This document shows, in pieces, positions 8,082 to 18,525 of a DNA stretch of 64,000 nucleotides. The DNA lies in contig JAPLAU010000014.1 of NCBI GenBank assembly GCA_026393115.1, forward strand, positions 1-64,000. The letters run 5' to 3'. Each line of letters opens with the position of its first letter. Within the stretch, counting starts at the first letter, position 1. The notes under the pieces are model-generated. The model made no database searches, was not told the DNA's origin, and was given only the letters and a program-made list of their open reading frames with translations. A program made the translations under genes and the position numbers. The DNA comes from Actinomycetota bacterium. GTDB lineage: Bacteria; Actinomycetota; Actinomycetes; S36-B12; CAIYMF01.

Positions 8082-9015
8082 TACTCGAACGTGTCGGATT
8101 GAGTTCAACGTATTGACCTAGGGGGATGTATCGCTGGGGGCGACCGTGTCCGAGGGCTACATCGACTATCACCGGCACCTGGTATTCGCCGATTCTTTCC
8201 AGCACCACATCGAGCGGATTGTGGCCGCAGTCGATGAATGAACCGAGGACGAAACCGACGACTCCGTCGAACCATCCACTGCGACGAAGATGGGTCAGGC
8301 TTCGATCGATTCGGCGCGCTGGCTCGCCAATGTCCTCCAACAGGACAATGCAACCGCGCGCAGGTATGGCATCCCTTGTTCCGAGCAGGCTCTCAACAAG
8401 GGTGAGAGTTCCCCCGATCACCGGTGCCCTCACAACGGCACCATCACGTGCGGTGGTGCCCACTAGTTCAGTACTCGCTTCGACATCAAAGAGCGCGTTG
8501 TACAGCGAATCGCGCGTGTCGGAGTCAGGATTTTCGCCGACCACAGCATCAGTTGCAATCATCGGCCCAAAGATTGAAACCGCAGCCGAGTGAGCCGCCA
8601 GGGCAAGGTGGAGTCCGGTCACGTCGCTTGAGCCGACCAGGATGCGCGGCGTTGCTGCCGCGATTGCCTTCCACTGGGCATCACCGAGCAGTTCAAGTGT
8701 GCGCCCCACTCCCGTTCCGCCACGAGCGCACACGACGGCGGAAAGGCCAGGACGAGTCATCGCGTTGAAGAAATCACTCGCCCGATCGGCATCCTCGCCA
8801 GCCAAATGGGGGTGTCTGCCTGCATCGAGGACATGCGGAAAGACCTCCACCTCAAGGTTCCAGCTCTGCAGCAACTCAACACCGGCCGCGAGCAGTTCTG
8901 GTTGGACCGGACTGCCGGGCGCAATCACGGCAATCCGGTCACCTGCCCTGACCGCCGGCGGTAGCGCTCGTTGTGCGCCCGTCTGGGTGAGCGGCGCTGG
9001 GTTCGTCGACGGCAT
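8056..9015 (-). CDS. LD-carboxypeptidase family (peptidase S66) protein
   Basis: Family S66 enzymes remove the terminal D-Ala from murein tetrapeptides during cell-wall recycling; some relatives cleave microcin C7. The 319-aa product contains VGSSDVTGLHLAL (nucleophile Ser in the GxSD element), LLEDIGEPARRID with the conserved Glu, and DVALGHGRPQRYIPLG with the catalytic His. I chose ATG 9015 because domain homology begins just after it and a minus-strand TACCGT hexamer sits 6 nt upstream (9022-9027), a leaderless arrangement. The long frame to 9735 runs antisense through the SDR gene and is not coding. The gene is divergent from the SDR by 27 bp. Confidence 0.87.
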   Translation of the reverse strand: MPSTNPAPLTQTGAQRALPPAVRAGDRIAVIAPGSPVQPELLAAGVELLQSWNLEVEVFPHVLDAGRHPHLAGEDADRASDFFNAMTRPGLSAVVCARGGTGVGRTLELLGDAQWKAIAAATPRILVGSSDVTGLHLALAAHSAAVSIFGPMIATDAVVGENPDSDTRDSLYNALFDVEASTELVGTTARDGAVVRAPVIGGTLTLVESLLGTRDAIPARGCIVLLEDIGEPARRIDRSLTHLRRSGWFDGVVGFVLGSFIDCGHNPLDVVLERIGEYQVPVIVDVALGHGRPQRYIPLGQYVELNPTRSSISWKRRAP

Positions 9016-9021
9016 GACGAC

Positions 9022-9027
9022 ACGGTA
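9022..9027 (-). promoter_or_regulatory. Leaderless -10 hexamer for the S66 peptidase gene
   Basis: Minus-strand TACCGT ends 6 nt before ATG 9015. It lies in the 27-bp gap between the two divergent genes, leaving almost no room for a separate leader. Confidence 0.45.
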
Positions 9028-9042
9028 CGGCACGATGGAGGA

Positions 9043-9834
9043 ATGGATCTCGGGCTCGACGGACGGTGCTTCCTGGTCACCGGTGGTTCCAAGGGAATGG
9101 GCCGGGCCACAGCACAGGTGCTGCTCGAAGAAGGTGCCAATGTCGTTGTCGGTGCCCGTGACGCATCCGTCCTTGAGGCCGCCGTCCGGCACATGTCTGA
9201 GACGAGTGCTGGCCGTGTCATCGGCGTGGCGGCAGACCTTGCCGATCCTTCCGCTGCCGAACGGCTTGCCGCAGCCGCCGTGGCGCGCTTTGGGCGACTC
9301 GATGGGGTACTGATTAACGGTCCTAGCCCCCGTCCGAGCCGTGCTCTCGAGACATCGGACCCGGCGTGGCATGAGGCACTCGACAGCGTCATCATCGGCA
9401 CGCTGCGACTCGTTCGGGCCACCGTTGGTGCTGTAGGGGGCGCCGCCCAGAGTGGAGCCGGCGGCGGTTGTTCCATTGTCATGATCATCTCGACGAGCGC
9501 CCGCCAACCCATCGAGGGGCTGTCGGTGAGCAATGTGTTGCGGCCGGGTCAGGCCATGCTGGTGAGAGAACTGTCCGACGAACTTGCTCCGTATGGGGTA
9601 CGCGTCAACGGTCTTCTGCCGGGACGCATCGCCACCGACCGAACGTTTGCTCTTGACTCTCGCGACGGAGCACCCGACGCAGTGCGTCATAAGAAGGAGC
9701 TCGAAATTCCCCTCGGTCGTTATGGAGACCCACAAGAGGTCGCCCGGGTCGCTGCTTTCTTGCTGTCACCTGCTTCTTCGTACGTCACCGGCACTTTGCT
9801 TGCAGTCGATGGCGGAATGCTGCGCAGCGCTTAG
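9043..9834 (+). CDS. Atypical short-chain dehydrogenase/reductase lacking the Tyr/Lys pair
   Basis: The 263-aa protein starts at ATG 9043. GGAGGA directly abuts this ATG, an unusually tight spacing. The N-terminal TGGSKGMG loop and the C-terminal YVTGTLLAVDGG are classical SDR features. At the active site, where fabG in this window reads YAASK, this protein reads SNVLR, so the catalytic Tyr is Ser and Lys is Arg; Ser is also displaced within STSARQPIEG. Some SDR subfamilies share this SN-x-LR form. It may use different chemistry, bind without catalysis, or act on an unknown substrate. The stop overlaps the convergent ABC transporter by TTAG. Confidence 0.85.
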   Translation: MDLGLDGRCFLVTGGSKGMGRATAQVLLEEGANVVVGARDASVLEAAVRHMSETSAGRVIGVAADLADPSAAERLAAAAVARFGRLDGVLINGPSPRPSRALETSDPAWHEALDSVIIGTLRLVRATVGAVGGAAQSGAGGGCSIVMIISTSARQPIEGLSVSNVLRPGQAMLVRELSDELAPYGVRVNGLLPGRIATDRTFALDSRDGAPDAVRHKKELEIPLGRYGDPQEVARVAAFLLSPASSYVTGTLLAVDGGMLRSA

Positions 9835-11708
9835 GCGACCTCAGCCTCATCTCGGCTGAACTGCGTACGGTAGAGATCGGAGTACAACCCACCGGCCTCG
9901 AGGAGTTCGGTATGGGTCCCCTGTTCGACCACCCGGCCATCATCGATCACCAAAATCTGATCGGCGTTGCGCACAGTGGACAGTCGGTGCGCGATGACTA
10001 GGGACGTGCGCCCGGCGAGGGCCTTGTCGAGGGCATTTGACACCGCGAGTTCACTCTCACTGTCGAGGTGTGCGGTTGCTTCGTCGAGCACCACAATGCG
10101 CGGCGCTTTAAGCAGCAGGCGAGCGATCGCCAGACGTTGTTTCTCGCCACCCGACAAGCGATAGCCGCGGTCTCCCACCACCGTGTCGAGCCCATCGGGA
10201 AGCGACTGGATGAGAGTGAGAATCTGTGCGTCGCGTAGGGCATCGAGCAGTTCGTCTTCGGTTGCTTCGGGACGGGCGTAGAGCAGGTTGGCTCGGATGG
10301 TGTCATGGAACATGTGCGCGTCTTGGGTGACGACACCAATGGCGTCGCGCAGATCGTGCGTCGACGCATCGCGCACATCAACGCCGCCCACTCGTACTGA
10401 ACCGGACGTTGCGTCGTACAGACGAGCGGTCAGGGCTGTGATCGTGGTCTTTCCCGCACCCGACGGACCCACCAGTGCCACCATCTGTCCTGGTTCAGCC
10501 GTGAACGTGAGTTCGTGCAACACCAATTCGCCGGTCGCTGACGATTCGGGACGGGCCACCGACTCGAGCGATGCCAGCGATACTTCATCGGCCGTGGGGT
10601 ATCGGAACACCACGTGGTCGAACTCGACTCCTAGTGCGCCAGCGGGGATCGCAATGGGATCGGTGGGCTCCTTCACCAACGGAGGAAGGTCGAGAACCTC
10701 AAATACTCGCTCGAACGACACCAGCGCCGTCATGATGTCGACTCGCACGCTTGAGATCGAAGTGAGCGGTCCGTACAACTGGGCCAGTAACCCCACGAGC
10801 GCTAGAAGCGTCCCGAGTGTCATCGCGCCGGCGATGACCGCGTTACCGCCCGCTCCGTACACCAATGCTGTGGCAAGTGCAGCGACAAGCGTGAGCGCCG
10901 TCATGAACACGCGACTCGACATCGCGATCTGAATACCAGTGTCGCGCACGCGCGCAGCCTTAGCCGAGAAGTTGACGTCTTCTTCCTCCGGCCGGCCAAA
11001 GAGCTTGACCAATAGCGCCCCCGACACATTGAAGCGCTCGGTCATCTGACTGCTCATGTCGGCGTTCAACTGCATCTGCTGACGGGTGAGGCTCTGAAGT
11101 TTGCGGCCCATCCATCGGGCCGGCAGCAAGAACACGGGGAGCAGAATCAGTGAGACGAGAGTGATTTGCCACGAGAGCAGGAACATCGTGACAAGGACAA
11201 CGACGAGACTGATCATGTTTCCGAGCACGTTCGACAGTGTTGATGTGAACGCCTGCTGAGCCCCGATGACATCGTTGTTCAAGCGTGAAACCAGCGCACC
11301 CGTTTGCGTTCGGGTGAAGAACGCAACGGGCTGACGCTGAACATGCGCAAAGACCTCGGTGCGTAGGTCGTAGATCAGTCCCTCGCCGATTCGGCTGGAA
11401 AAGCTCCGACTGACAAGCCCAAGACCGGCATTGACGATCGCTACCAGAGCCACAAGAAGTGCTCCCATTGTCACCACGGCGGCATTTCCGGGGGTGATTC
11501 CTTGGTCAACGATTCGACGGAACAGCAACGGCTGCGCCACCACGAGGAACGAATCAATCACCAAAATCACGATGAACAGCACCACCAGCGTGCGATAGGG
11601 CCGTGCGTACGAAATGATCCGTTTGGTGGTCCCGGGCGCGATGGTGCGCTCTTTGACTGATTGATCAGCCGTCATTGAACGATAGGCAGCCCAGTTGGCG
11701 TGCGACAT
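9831..11708 (-). CDS. ABC exporter, fused membrane and ATPase domains
   Basis: The 625-aa half-transporter has a type I exporter membrane domain (six helices, about residues 35-320) and a C-terminal ATPase (about 355-610). Visible motifs are Walker A GPSGAGKT, the LSGGEKQRLAIARLLL signature, Walker B IVVLDEAT and the H-loop IAHRLST. Such proteins work as homodimers or heterodimers exporting lipids, peptides or drugs; no partner half-transporter lies nearby, so a homodimer is more likely. The substrate cannot be read from sequence. The ATG start follows AAGGAAGGA. It is 81 bp downstream of the crotonase-fold gene on the same strand. Confidence 0.93.
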   Translation of the reverse strand: MSHANWAAYRSMTADQSVKERTIAPGTTKRIISYARPYRTLVVLFIVILVIDSFLVVAQPLLFRRIVDQGITPGNAAVVTMGALLVALVAIVNAGLGLVSRSFSSRIGEGLIYDLRTEVFAHVQRQPVAFFTRTQTGALVSRLNNDVIGAQQAFTSTLSNVLGNMISLVVVLVTMFLLSWQITLVSLILLPVFLLPARWMGRKLQSLTRQQMQLNADMSSQMTERFNVSGALLVKLFGRPEEEDVNFSAKAARVRDTGIQIAMSSRVFMTALTLVAALATALVYGAGGNAVIAGAMTLGTLLALVGLLAQLYGPLTSISSVRVDIMTALVSFERVFEVLDLPPLVKEPTDPIAIPAGALGVEFDHVVFRYPTADEVSLASLESVARPESSATGELVLHELTFTAEPGQMVALVGPSGAGKTTITALTARLYDATSGSVRVGGVDVRDASTHDLRDAIGVVTQDAHMFHDTIRANLLYARPEATEDELLDALRDAQILTLIQSLPDGLDTVVGDRGYRLSGGEKQRLAIARLLLKAPRIVVLDEATAHLDSESELAVSNALDKALAGRTSLVIAHRLSTVRNADQILVIDDGRVVEQGTHTELLEAGGLYSDLYRTQFSRDEAEVA

Positions 11709-11789
11709 GTAGTTCCTTCCTTGCCGTCAGAGATGACAGCGGTACCGCAGGCAACAACACATCTGAGTGCCTAGGTATGCCCGCGTGGG

Positions 11790-12584
11790 TTATGAACCGA
11801 AGCCGGCGAGAGCCGCCAATTCGCGCAGGCGTTCACGCTGGGCATCTCTTTCGGCGGCCCGCTGGTCGACCGGATGACGATGCGCGGCCCCTCGCAGCAG
11901 GTGCTTGGTGGCGGTGACCGACCCTGCGGGGTTGGCCACAATGGGCGCGATGAGCGACGCGAGCACCCCGTTGATCTCACCGGCTGCAGCCACTGCAACC
12001 ACGAGACCGATGCGCAAGGCCTCCTCGGCACCGACACTTCTCGAGGAGGTGCAGATCTCGAGGGCTCGGGAATACCCGACGGCCTCAACGAGCGGGGCGG
12101 TACCCGCCAGATCAGGAACAAGTCCGAACGAAGGCTCCTTCATGCTGAACAGGGCGGTTTCGTCGGCCACGATCAGATCGCAGCCGAGCGCGAGTTGAAA
12201 TCCTGCACCAATCGCATGACCTTGGACCGCCGCAACAGTGATGGCATCACTTGCCCGCCACCAGGTGAATGCATCTTGGTAGGCGCTGATCTGCGCGTCG
12301 ATTTCGTCGTCAGAAGCCGCGGCGAGACTCAACAGCGAAGGTTCGCCGGGGATCCCGTCGGGAGTGAACATTCTGCGGTCGAGACCAGCCGAGAACGTGG
12401 GTCCGGCACCGCGCAATATCACCACTCGCACGTCGGGCGTCAGTTCGCGTCCCACGTGCACCAGAGCCGCCCACGTGGCGGGCGTCTGAGCGTTGCGCGC
12501 CTCGGCGCGGTCGAGGGTGACGGTCATGACCGCGCCGTCGACTTCGACTCTGACGTTGCCAGCAGCAAGAAGGGATGCGTCCAT
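11790..12584 (-). CDS. Enoyl-CoA hydratase/isomerase family protein
   Basis: The 264-aa crotonase-fold enzyme begins at ATG 12584 behind a GGGGGT stretch; the longer frame upstream has no family similarity. AIGAGFQLALGCDLI forms the CoA-binding/oxyanion-hole region. Both acidic positions used by true hydratases appear retained: the Glu in SMKEPSFGL and the Glu in RALEICTSS. It could hydrate 2-enoyl-CoA in fatty-acid breakdown, but crotonase paralogues are diverse and the substrate is uncertain. It lies between the ABC-F gene (28 bp) and the ABC exporter, neither of which is a beta-oxidation gene. Confidence 0.87.
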   Translation of the reverse strand: MDASLLAAGNVRVEVDGAVMTVTLDRAEARNAQTPATWAALVHVGRELTPDVRVVILRGAGPTFSAGLDRRMFTPDGIPGEPSLLSLAAASDDEIDAQISAYQDAFTWWRASDAITVAAVQGHAIGAGFQLALGCDLIVADETALFSMKEPSFGLVPDLAGTAPLVEAVGYSRALEICTSSRSVGAEEALRIGLVVAVAAAGEINGVLASLIAPIVANPAGSVTATKHLLRGAAHRHPVDQRAAERDAQRERLRELAALAGFGS

Positions 12585-12612
12585 ACCCCCATCCTGACGT
12601 ACGCCTCGCGTG

Positions 12613-14211
12613 TCAGGCGAGGGAGACCAAGTCGACGTAATCGTCAGACCACAGATCCTCAACGCCGTCAGGTAACAGCAGCACGCGCTCGGGGGCGAGC
12701 GCGAGTACGGCTCCTTCATCGTGGGTGACGAGCACTACGGCACCTTCGTAACTACGCAGTGCACCCAGGATCTCTTCGCGGCTCGCTGGGTCAAGGTTGT
12801 TGGTGGGTTCGTCGAGTAGCAGCACGTTGGCCTTGCTCACGACGAGGGTGGCCAGCGCCAATCGTGTCTTCTCGCCACCCGAGAGTGTTCCGGCCAACTG
12901 ATCGACCACATCTCCGGAAAACAGGAATGATCCGAGGACGCCCCGCACTTCGGTATCGGTGAGATCGGGAGCCGAGCTGCGCATGTTTTCGAGCACAGTG
13001 CGCTTGGGATCGAGAGTCTCGTGCTCCTGGGCGTAGTAGGCCAATCGCAGCCCATGCCCTGGTTCAACTTCCCCAGTGTCCGGAGAGTCAGCGCCGGCCA
13101 GAACGCGCAGCAGCGTCGTCTTTCCAGCACCGTTGAGACCAAGGATCACCACTCGGCTGCCGCGGTCGATCGCAAGGTCAACATCAGTGAACACCTCGAG
13201 CGAGCCGTACGACTTCGACAGTCCGGTCGCCGTGAGCGGAGTGCGTCCACACGCGGCGGGCTTGGGGAATCTCAATCGTGCGGTGCGATCGGACACACGA
13301 ACATCTTCTAGGCCCCGCACGAGTCGCTCGGCCCGTTTGGCCATCGACTGAGCAGCCTTCGCCTTGGTTGCCTTGGCTCGCATGCGGTCAGCCTGCGATT
13401 GCAGGGCCGCCGCTGTCTTCTCGACATTGGCGCGCTCACGTTTGCGGCGACGCTCGTCGGTCTCGCGTTGTTGAAGGTACGCACCCCAACCCACGTTGTA
13501 GGTATCGAGAGCCCCGCGATTGGCGTCAAGGTGCAGTACTCGGTTGACGACGGCATCAAGCATTGCCGCATCGTGAGAGATGACGACCAGCCCGCCGCGG
13601 TAGGCGCGGAGGTATTCGCGCAACCACACGATGGAATCAGCATCGAGGTGGTTCGTCGGCTCATCGAGCAACAATGTTTCGCTCTGGCCGAACAGGATGC
13701 GTGCGAGTTCGACGCGGCGGCGCTGACCACCTGACAGTGTGCCCAAAGGTTGGGCGAGGATCCGCTCCTCAAGGCCCACGCTCGAGGCAATGGTGGCCGC
13801 TTCACTCTCGGTCGCGTAACCGCCCGCGCTGAGGAAGTCTGTCTCGGCCGAGGTGTACCGGCGCATGGCCTTCTCGCGCGCTTCGCCGTCATTGGCTGAC
13901 ATCGCCTGCTCAGCCTCTCGCATGCGGCGAATAGCCCCGTCGAGTCCCCGTGCCGAAAGAATACGATCACGCGCGATGACCTCAAGATCGCCGGTGCGTG
14001 GATCCTGTGGCAGGTATCCGACCGGACCGCTGCGAGTGACCGTACCGGCCGCGGGTGCCCGCTCGCCGGCCAAGACCGAGGTGAGGGTGGTCTTGCCAGC
14101 TCCGTTACGGCCCACGAGGCCAATGCGGTCGCCAGCAGACACGCGGAGGCTGGCTCCCTCGAGCAGAAGGCGGGCCCCGGCGCGCAGCTCAAGGTCAGTG
14201 GCGACGATCAC
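12613..14211 (-). CDS. ABC-F family ATPase (ribosome-associated)
   Basis: The 532-aa protein has two ATP-binding cassettes without membrane segments: Walker A GLVGRNGAGKTT near residue 37 and GLNGAGKTTLL near 359, signatures TLSGGQRRRVELARIL and TLSGGEKTRLALATLV, and Walker B TLLLDEPTNHLD and VLLLDEPTNNLD. A charged linker of about residues 245-310 (ERRRKRERANVEK...) is the P-site tRNA interaction motif region of ABC-F proteins. These proteins act at the ribosomal E-site, resolving stalls or protecting from antibiotics. GTG start. No antibiotic-resistance leader is visible, so a housekeeping role is the simpler reading. Confidence 0.93.
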   Translation of the reverse strand: MIVATDLELRAGARLLLEGASLRVSAGDRIGLVGRNGAGKTTLTSVLAGERAPAAGTVTRSGPVGYLPQDPRTGDLEVIARDRILSARGLDGAIRRMREAEQAMSANDGEAREKAMRRYTSAETDFLSAGGYATESEAATIASSVGLEERILAQPLGTLSGGQRRRVELARILFGQSETLLLDEPTNHLDADSIVWLREYLRAYRGGLVVISHDAAMLDAVVNRVLHLDANRGALDTYNVGWGAYLQQRETDERRRKRERANVEKTAAALQSQADRMRAKATKAKAAQSMAKRAERLVRGLEDVRVSDRTARLRFPKPAACGRTPLTATGLSKSYGSLEVFTDVDLAIDRGSRVVILGLNGAGKTTLLRVLAGADSPDTGEVEPGHGLRLAYYAQEHETLDPKRTVLENMRSSAPDLTDTEVRGVLGSFLFSGDVVDQLAGTLSGGEKTRLALATLVVSKANVLLLDEPTNNLDPASREEILGALRSYEGAVVLVTHDEGAVLALAPERVLLLPDGVEDLWSDDYVDLVSLA

Positions 14212-14335
14212 GGTGAGCTCAGTCTAAGCGAACCCGAGGGCTCACCCCGCCACAGTGCCGTTGAACAGGGCATGGCGGGCAACCGTGACATAACCTCATG
14301 CTCAGAACGTGGAGTGATTCCTGACCGGAGGACCG

Positions 14336-15325
14336 ATGGAGTTCGACGACGACAAGATCGACCTATCTGAACTCGACGATAGGCGCGGCCAATCTGGTGC
14401 TTCCGGCGGCGGCGCGTTCGGGGGCGGCGGCCTCAGCGGCGGTGGCGGCGGTGGTGGCGGTCTCGACGCGGGTGGACTCGGCAGCATTGTGGCCGGGGGC
14501 CTTGCGGGTAAATCGCTGGGAAGCATGGGCGGCATCGGCCTCATCATCATCGTGGCACTGCTGGTTCTTAGCCAGTGTCAAGGCGCGAGTCAGTCCTCCT
14601 CCCAGTTGCAGGGAAGCGGCAGCACCAACCAGACGGTGGCGTCGGGCGACCCCAACAACATGGCGACTCGGTGCGTCACGAAGGAGGCGATTGCCAAGTA
14701 CGACGACTGCTACATCCTCAAAAGTCACAACGAGATCAACGAGGTGTGGACTTCGTACTTCGCGACCAAGGGCCAGCAGTACCGCAAGCCCAAGTTGGTG
14801 TATTTCACCAAGTCAGTGCGCACAGGCTGCGGAATGGCCCAGAGCAATGCAGGCCCGTTCTATTGCCCGCCTGACCAGTCGGTGTACATCGACCTTGACT
14901 ACATGAACACCCTGTTCAAACAGATCGGGGCTTCTGGTCGCTATGCGCAGACGTACGTGATCGCCCACGAAGTAGGACACCACCTGCAAACCTTGCTCGG
15001 AACTGAAGCGAAGGTGCGCAAACTGCAACAGCAAAACCCGCGGCAGGAAAACGCGCTCAGCGTGAAGATGGAATTGCAGGCCGACTGCTATGCAGGGGTT
15101 TACGGCAATCGCGCGAACAAGCAGGGTAACCAGAAGATTACGCAGGCAGAGTTTGATCAAGCACTGCAGGCAGCGGCCGCGGTCGGTGACGACAAAATCA
15201 TGGCCAGTGCCGGTATGCGTGTGAACCCCGACAATTTCACACACGGCAGCGCGGCAGACCGCCAAAAGTGGTTCAACATCGGATTTAAGTCCGGCGACAT
15301 CAGCAGTTGCAACACCTTCGCCTAA
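14336..15325 (+). CDS. Membrane-anchored neutral zinc metallopeptidase (YpfJ family)
   Basis: The 329-aa protein starts at ATG 14336 after GGAGGA. Residues 21-66 are an extreme Gly/Ser-rich segment, followed by one membrane helix at about 67-80 ending in a Cys. The extracytoplasmic domain carries HEVGHH at 211-216 (zinc ligands His211 and His215, catalytic Glu212) and a downstream MELQADCYAGVYG supplying the third acidic ligand, matching the YpfJ/zinc_peptidase family. Four other Cys in the domain could pair. Its substrate is unknown. It converges on the suf operon with a 6-bp gap. Confidence 0.9.
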   Translation: MEFDDDKIDLSELDDRRGQSGASGGGAFGGGGLSGGGGGGGGLDAGGLGSIVAGGLAGKSLGSMGGIGLIIIVALLVLSQCQGASQSSSQLQGSGSTNQTVASGDPNNMATRCVTKEAIAKYDDCYILKSHNEINEVWTSYFATKGQQYRKPKLVYFTKSVRTGCGMAQSNAGPFYCPPDQSVYIDLDYMNTLFKQIGASGRYAQTYVIAHEVGHHLQTLLGTEAKVRKLQQQNPRQENALSVKMELQADCYAGVYGNRANKQGNQKITQAEFDQALQAAAAVGDDKIMASAGMRVNPDNFTHGSAADRQKWFNIGFKSGDISSCNTFA

Positions 15326-15331
15326 CGAAGG

Positions 15332-15661
15332 TCAGACGTTGAAGCCCAGGGCGCGCAGCATCTCGCGACCCTCGTCGGTGATCTTGTCGGGGCCCCACGG
15401 CGGCATCCAGACCCAGTTAATGCGGTAGTCGCTGACGAGCCCGTCGAGGGCAGCTCGTATCTGGTCTTCGATGACGTCGGTCAGAGGACATGCGGCTGAG
15501 GTCAACGTCATGTCGACGGTGGCGGTATTTGAGTCGTCGACGTCGACTGCGTACACGAGCCCGAGGTCAACGACGTTGATCCCCAACTCAGGGTCAACCA
15601 CGTCATGCAAGGCTTCCATCACGTCGTCGGCCGACGTAGGCGCGGTAGTGGTCTCGGTCAT
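15332..15661 (-). CDS. sufT: SufT-like iron-sulfur cluster assembly factor (MIP18/DUF59 family)
   Basis: The 109-aa protein has the MIP18 pattern: DVMEALHDVVDPELGINVVDLGLVY, then TLTSAACPLTDVIEDQI with the conserved Cys that may hold a cluster or metal, and a C-terminal WMPPWGPDKITDEGREML. SufT proteins help Fe-S maturation under high demand. It is the last gene of the suf operon; its ATG overlaps the sufU stop by 1 nt, showing tight coupling. Confidence 0.9.
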   Translation of the reverse strand: MTETTTAPTSADDVMEALHDVVDPELGINVVDLGLVYAVDVDDSNTATVDMTLTSAACPLTDVIEDQIRAALDGLVSDYRINWVWMPPWGPDKITDEGREMLRALGFNV

Positions 15662-16127
15662 CAGTCCAGCTCCTCCTCATGGGCTGCGGCGGCCTGAGCC
15701 ACCGCGTCCTTCAACGCCATCCAACCTAGGAGGGCGCACTTGACTCGTGCGGGGTACTTCGAAACGCCTTCGAATGCCACGGCGTCACCCAAGATCTCTT
15801 CGTCGGGCTCTGCCTCGCCGCGACTGTGCATCACGTGCAAGAACTCTTCCTGAGCCCGCAGTGCATCGTCGACCGTTTCTCCGGCCACCAAGTCGAACAT
15901 CACACTGGCGCTTGCTTGCGAGATCGAGCAACCTTGAGATTCGTAAGAAACGTCCTCGATGACCATGTCGTCACCGAATCCGCTGATCAACACTCTGAGG
16001 GTGATCTCATCACCACAAGTCGGGTTGACGTGATGCACCTCGGTGTTGAAAGGCTCACGAAGTCCGCGACCGTGAGGGCGCTTGTAATGATCAAGAATAA
16101 TCTCTTGGTACAGAGCTTCGACCTGCA

Positions 16128-16128
<1 letters not shown>
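15661..16128 (-). CDS. sufU: SufU iron-sulfur scaffold / sulfur-transfer protein
   Basis: SufU accepts sulfur from SufS through a zinc-bound site in Gram-positive Suf systems. The 155-aa protein begins LYQEIILDHYKRP and carries the Cys ligands at C38 (NPTCGD), C67 (QGCSISQAS) and in VKCALLGW near the C-terminus, the family spacing including the SufU-specific insertion. It follows sufS with the stop and start overlapping by 1 nt. Pairing with SufS next door strongly supports a persulfide-transfer role. Confidence 0.94.
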
Positions 16129-18189
<2,061 letters not shown>

Positions 18190-18193
<4 letters not shown>

Positions 18194-18525
18194 GAGGGCG
18201 ATCCCTTCGTGATGTCGACGCAGATCATTGCGTCGTCTCCTGCGCCCTCGATGCTGACGGCATAGACAGGAACGGGTGTAATGGCTGGCAGCCCAGTGGG
18301 CATGCCCGTACGCAGATCAAAACGGCTGCCGTGTAACCAGCATTCGAGCGTGCACCCGTCGACTTCACCCTCGGAGAGGGAGACGTCGGCGTGTGAACAG
18401 ATGTCGTTAATCGCGAAGACTTCACCCTCGGCGTGCACGAGGGCCACCGGCGTGCCTTCAATGGTGACGAGCTTCGCAGTGCCTTCGGCAAGGTCGGCGA
18501 GCCGCATCGTGGGCTCGAATCCCAT
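18190..18525 (-). CDS. Rieske-type [2Fe-2S] ferredoxin in the suf operon
   Basis: The 111-aa cytoplasmic protein contains ICSHADVSL and ECWLHGSRFDL, i.e. the CxH...CxxH ligands of a Rieske cluster, and resembles the ferredoxin subunits of non-heme iron oxygenases. Similar genes sit between sufD and sufC in many actinobacteria. It may be an electron donor or a reporter of cluster supply; no oxygenase lies nearby. The ATG at 18525 overlaps the sufD stop (TGATG). An internal Met (MRLADLAEG) is another possible start. Confidence 0.9.

Noticed and set aside
9016-9735. Upstream extension of the S66 peptidase frame
   Set aside because: Antisense to the SDR gene and without family similarity; promoter geometry supports ATG 9015.
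11709-11789. Possible terminator or small gene between the exporter and crotonase genes
   Set aside because: No hairpin followed by a T-run and no frame with a ribosome site; probably only a spacer or weak promoter.
14402-14470. GGC-rich run as a DNA repeat element
   Set aside because: It encodes the Gly-rich segment of the zinc peptidase in frame; no regular repeat unit at the DNA level.
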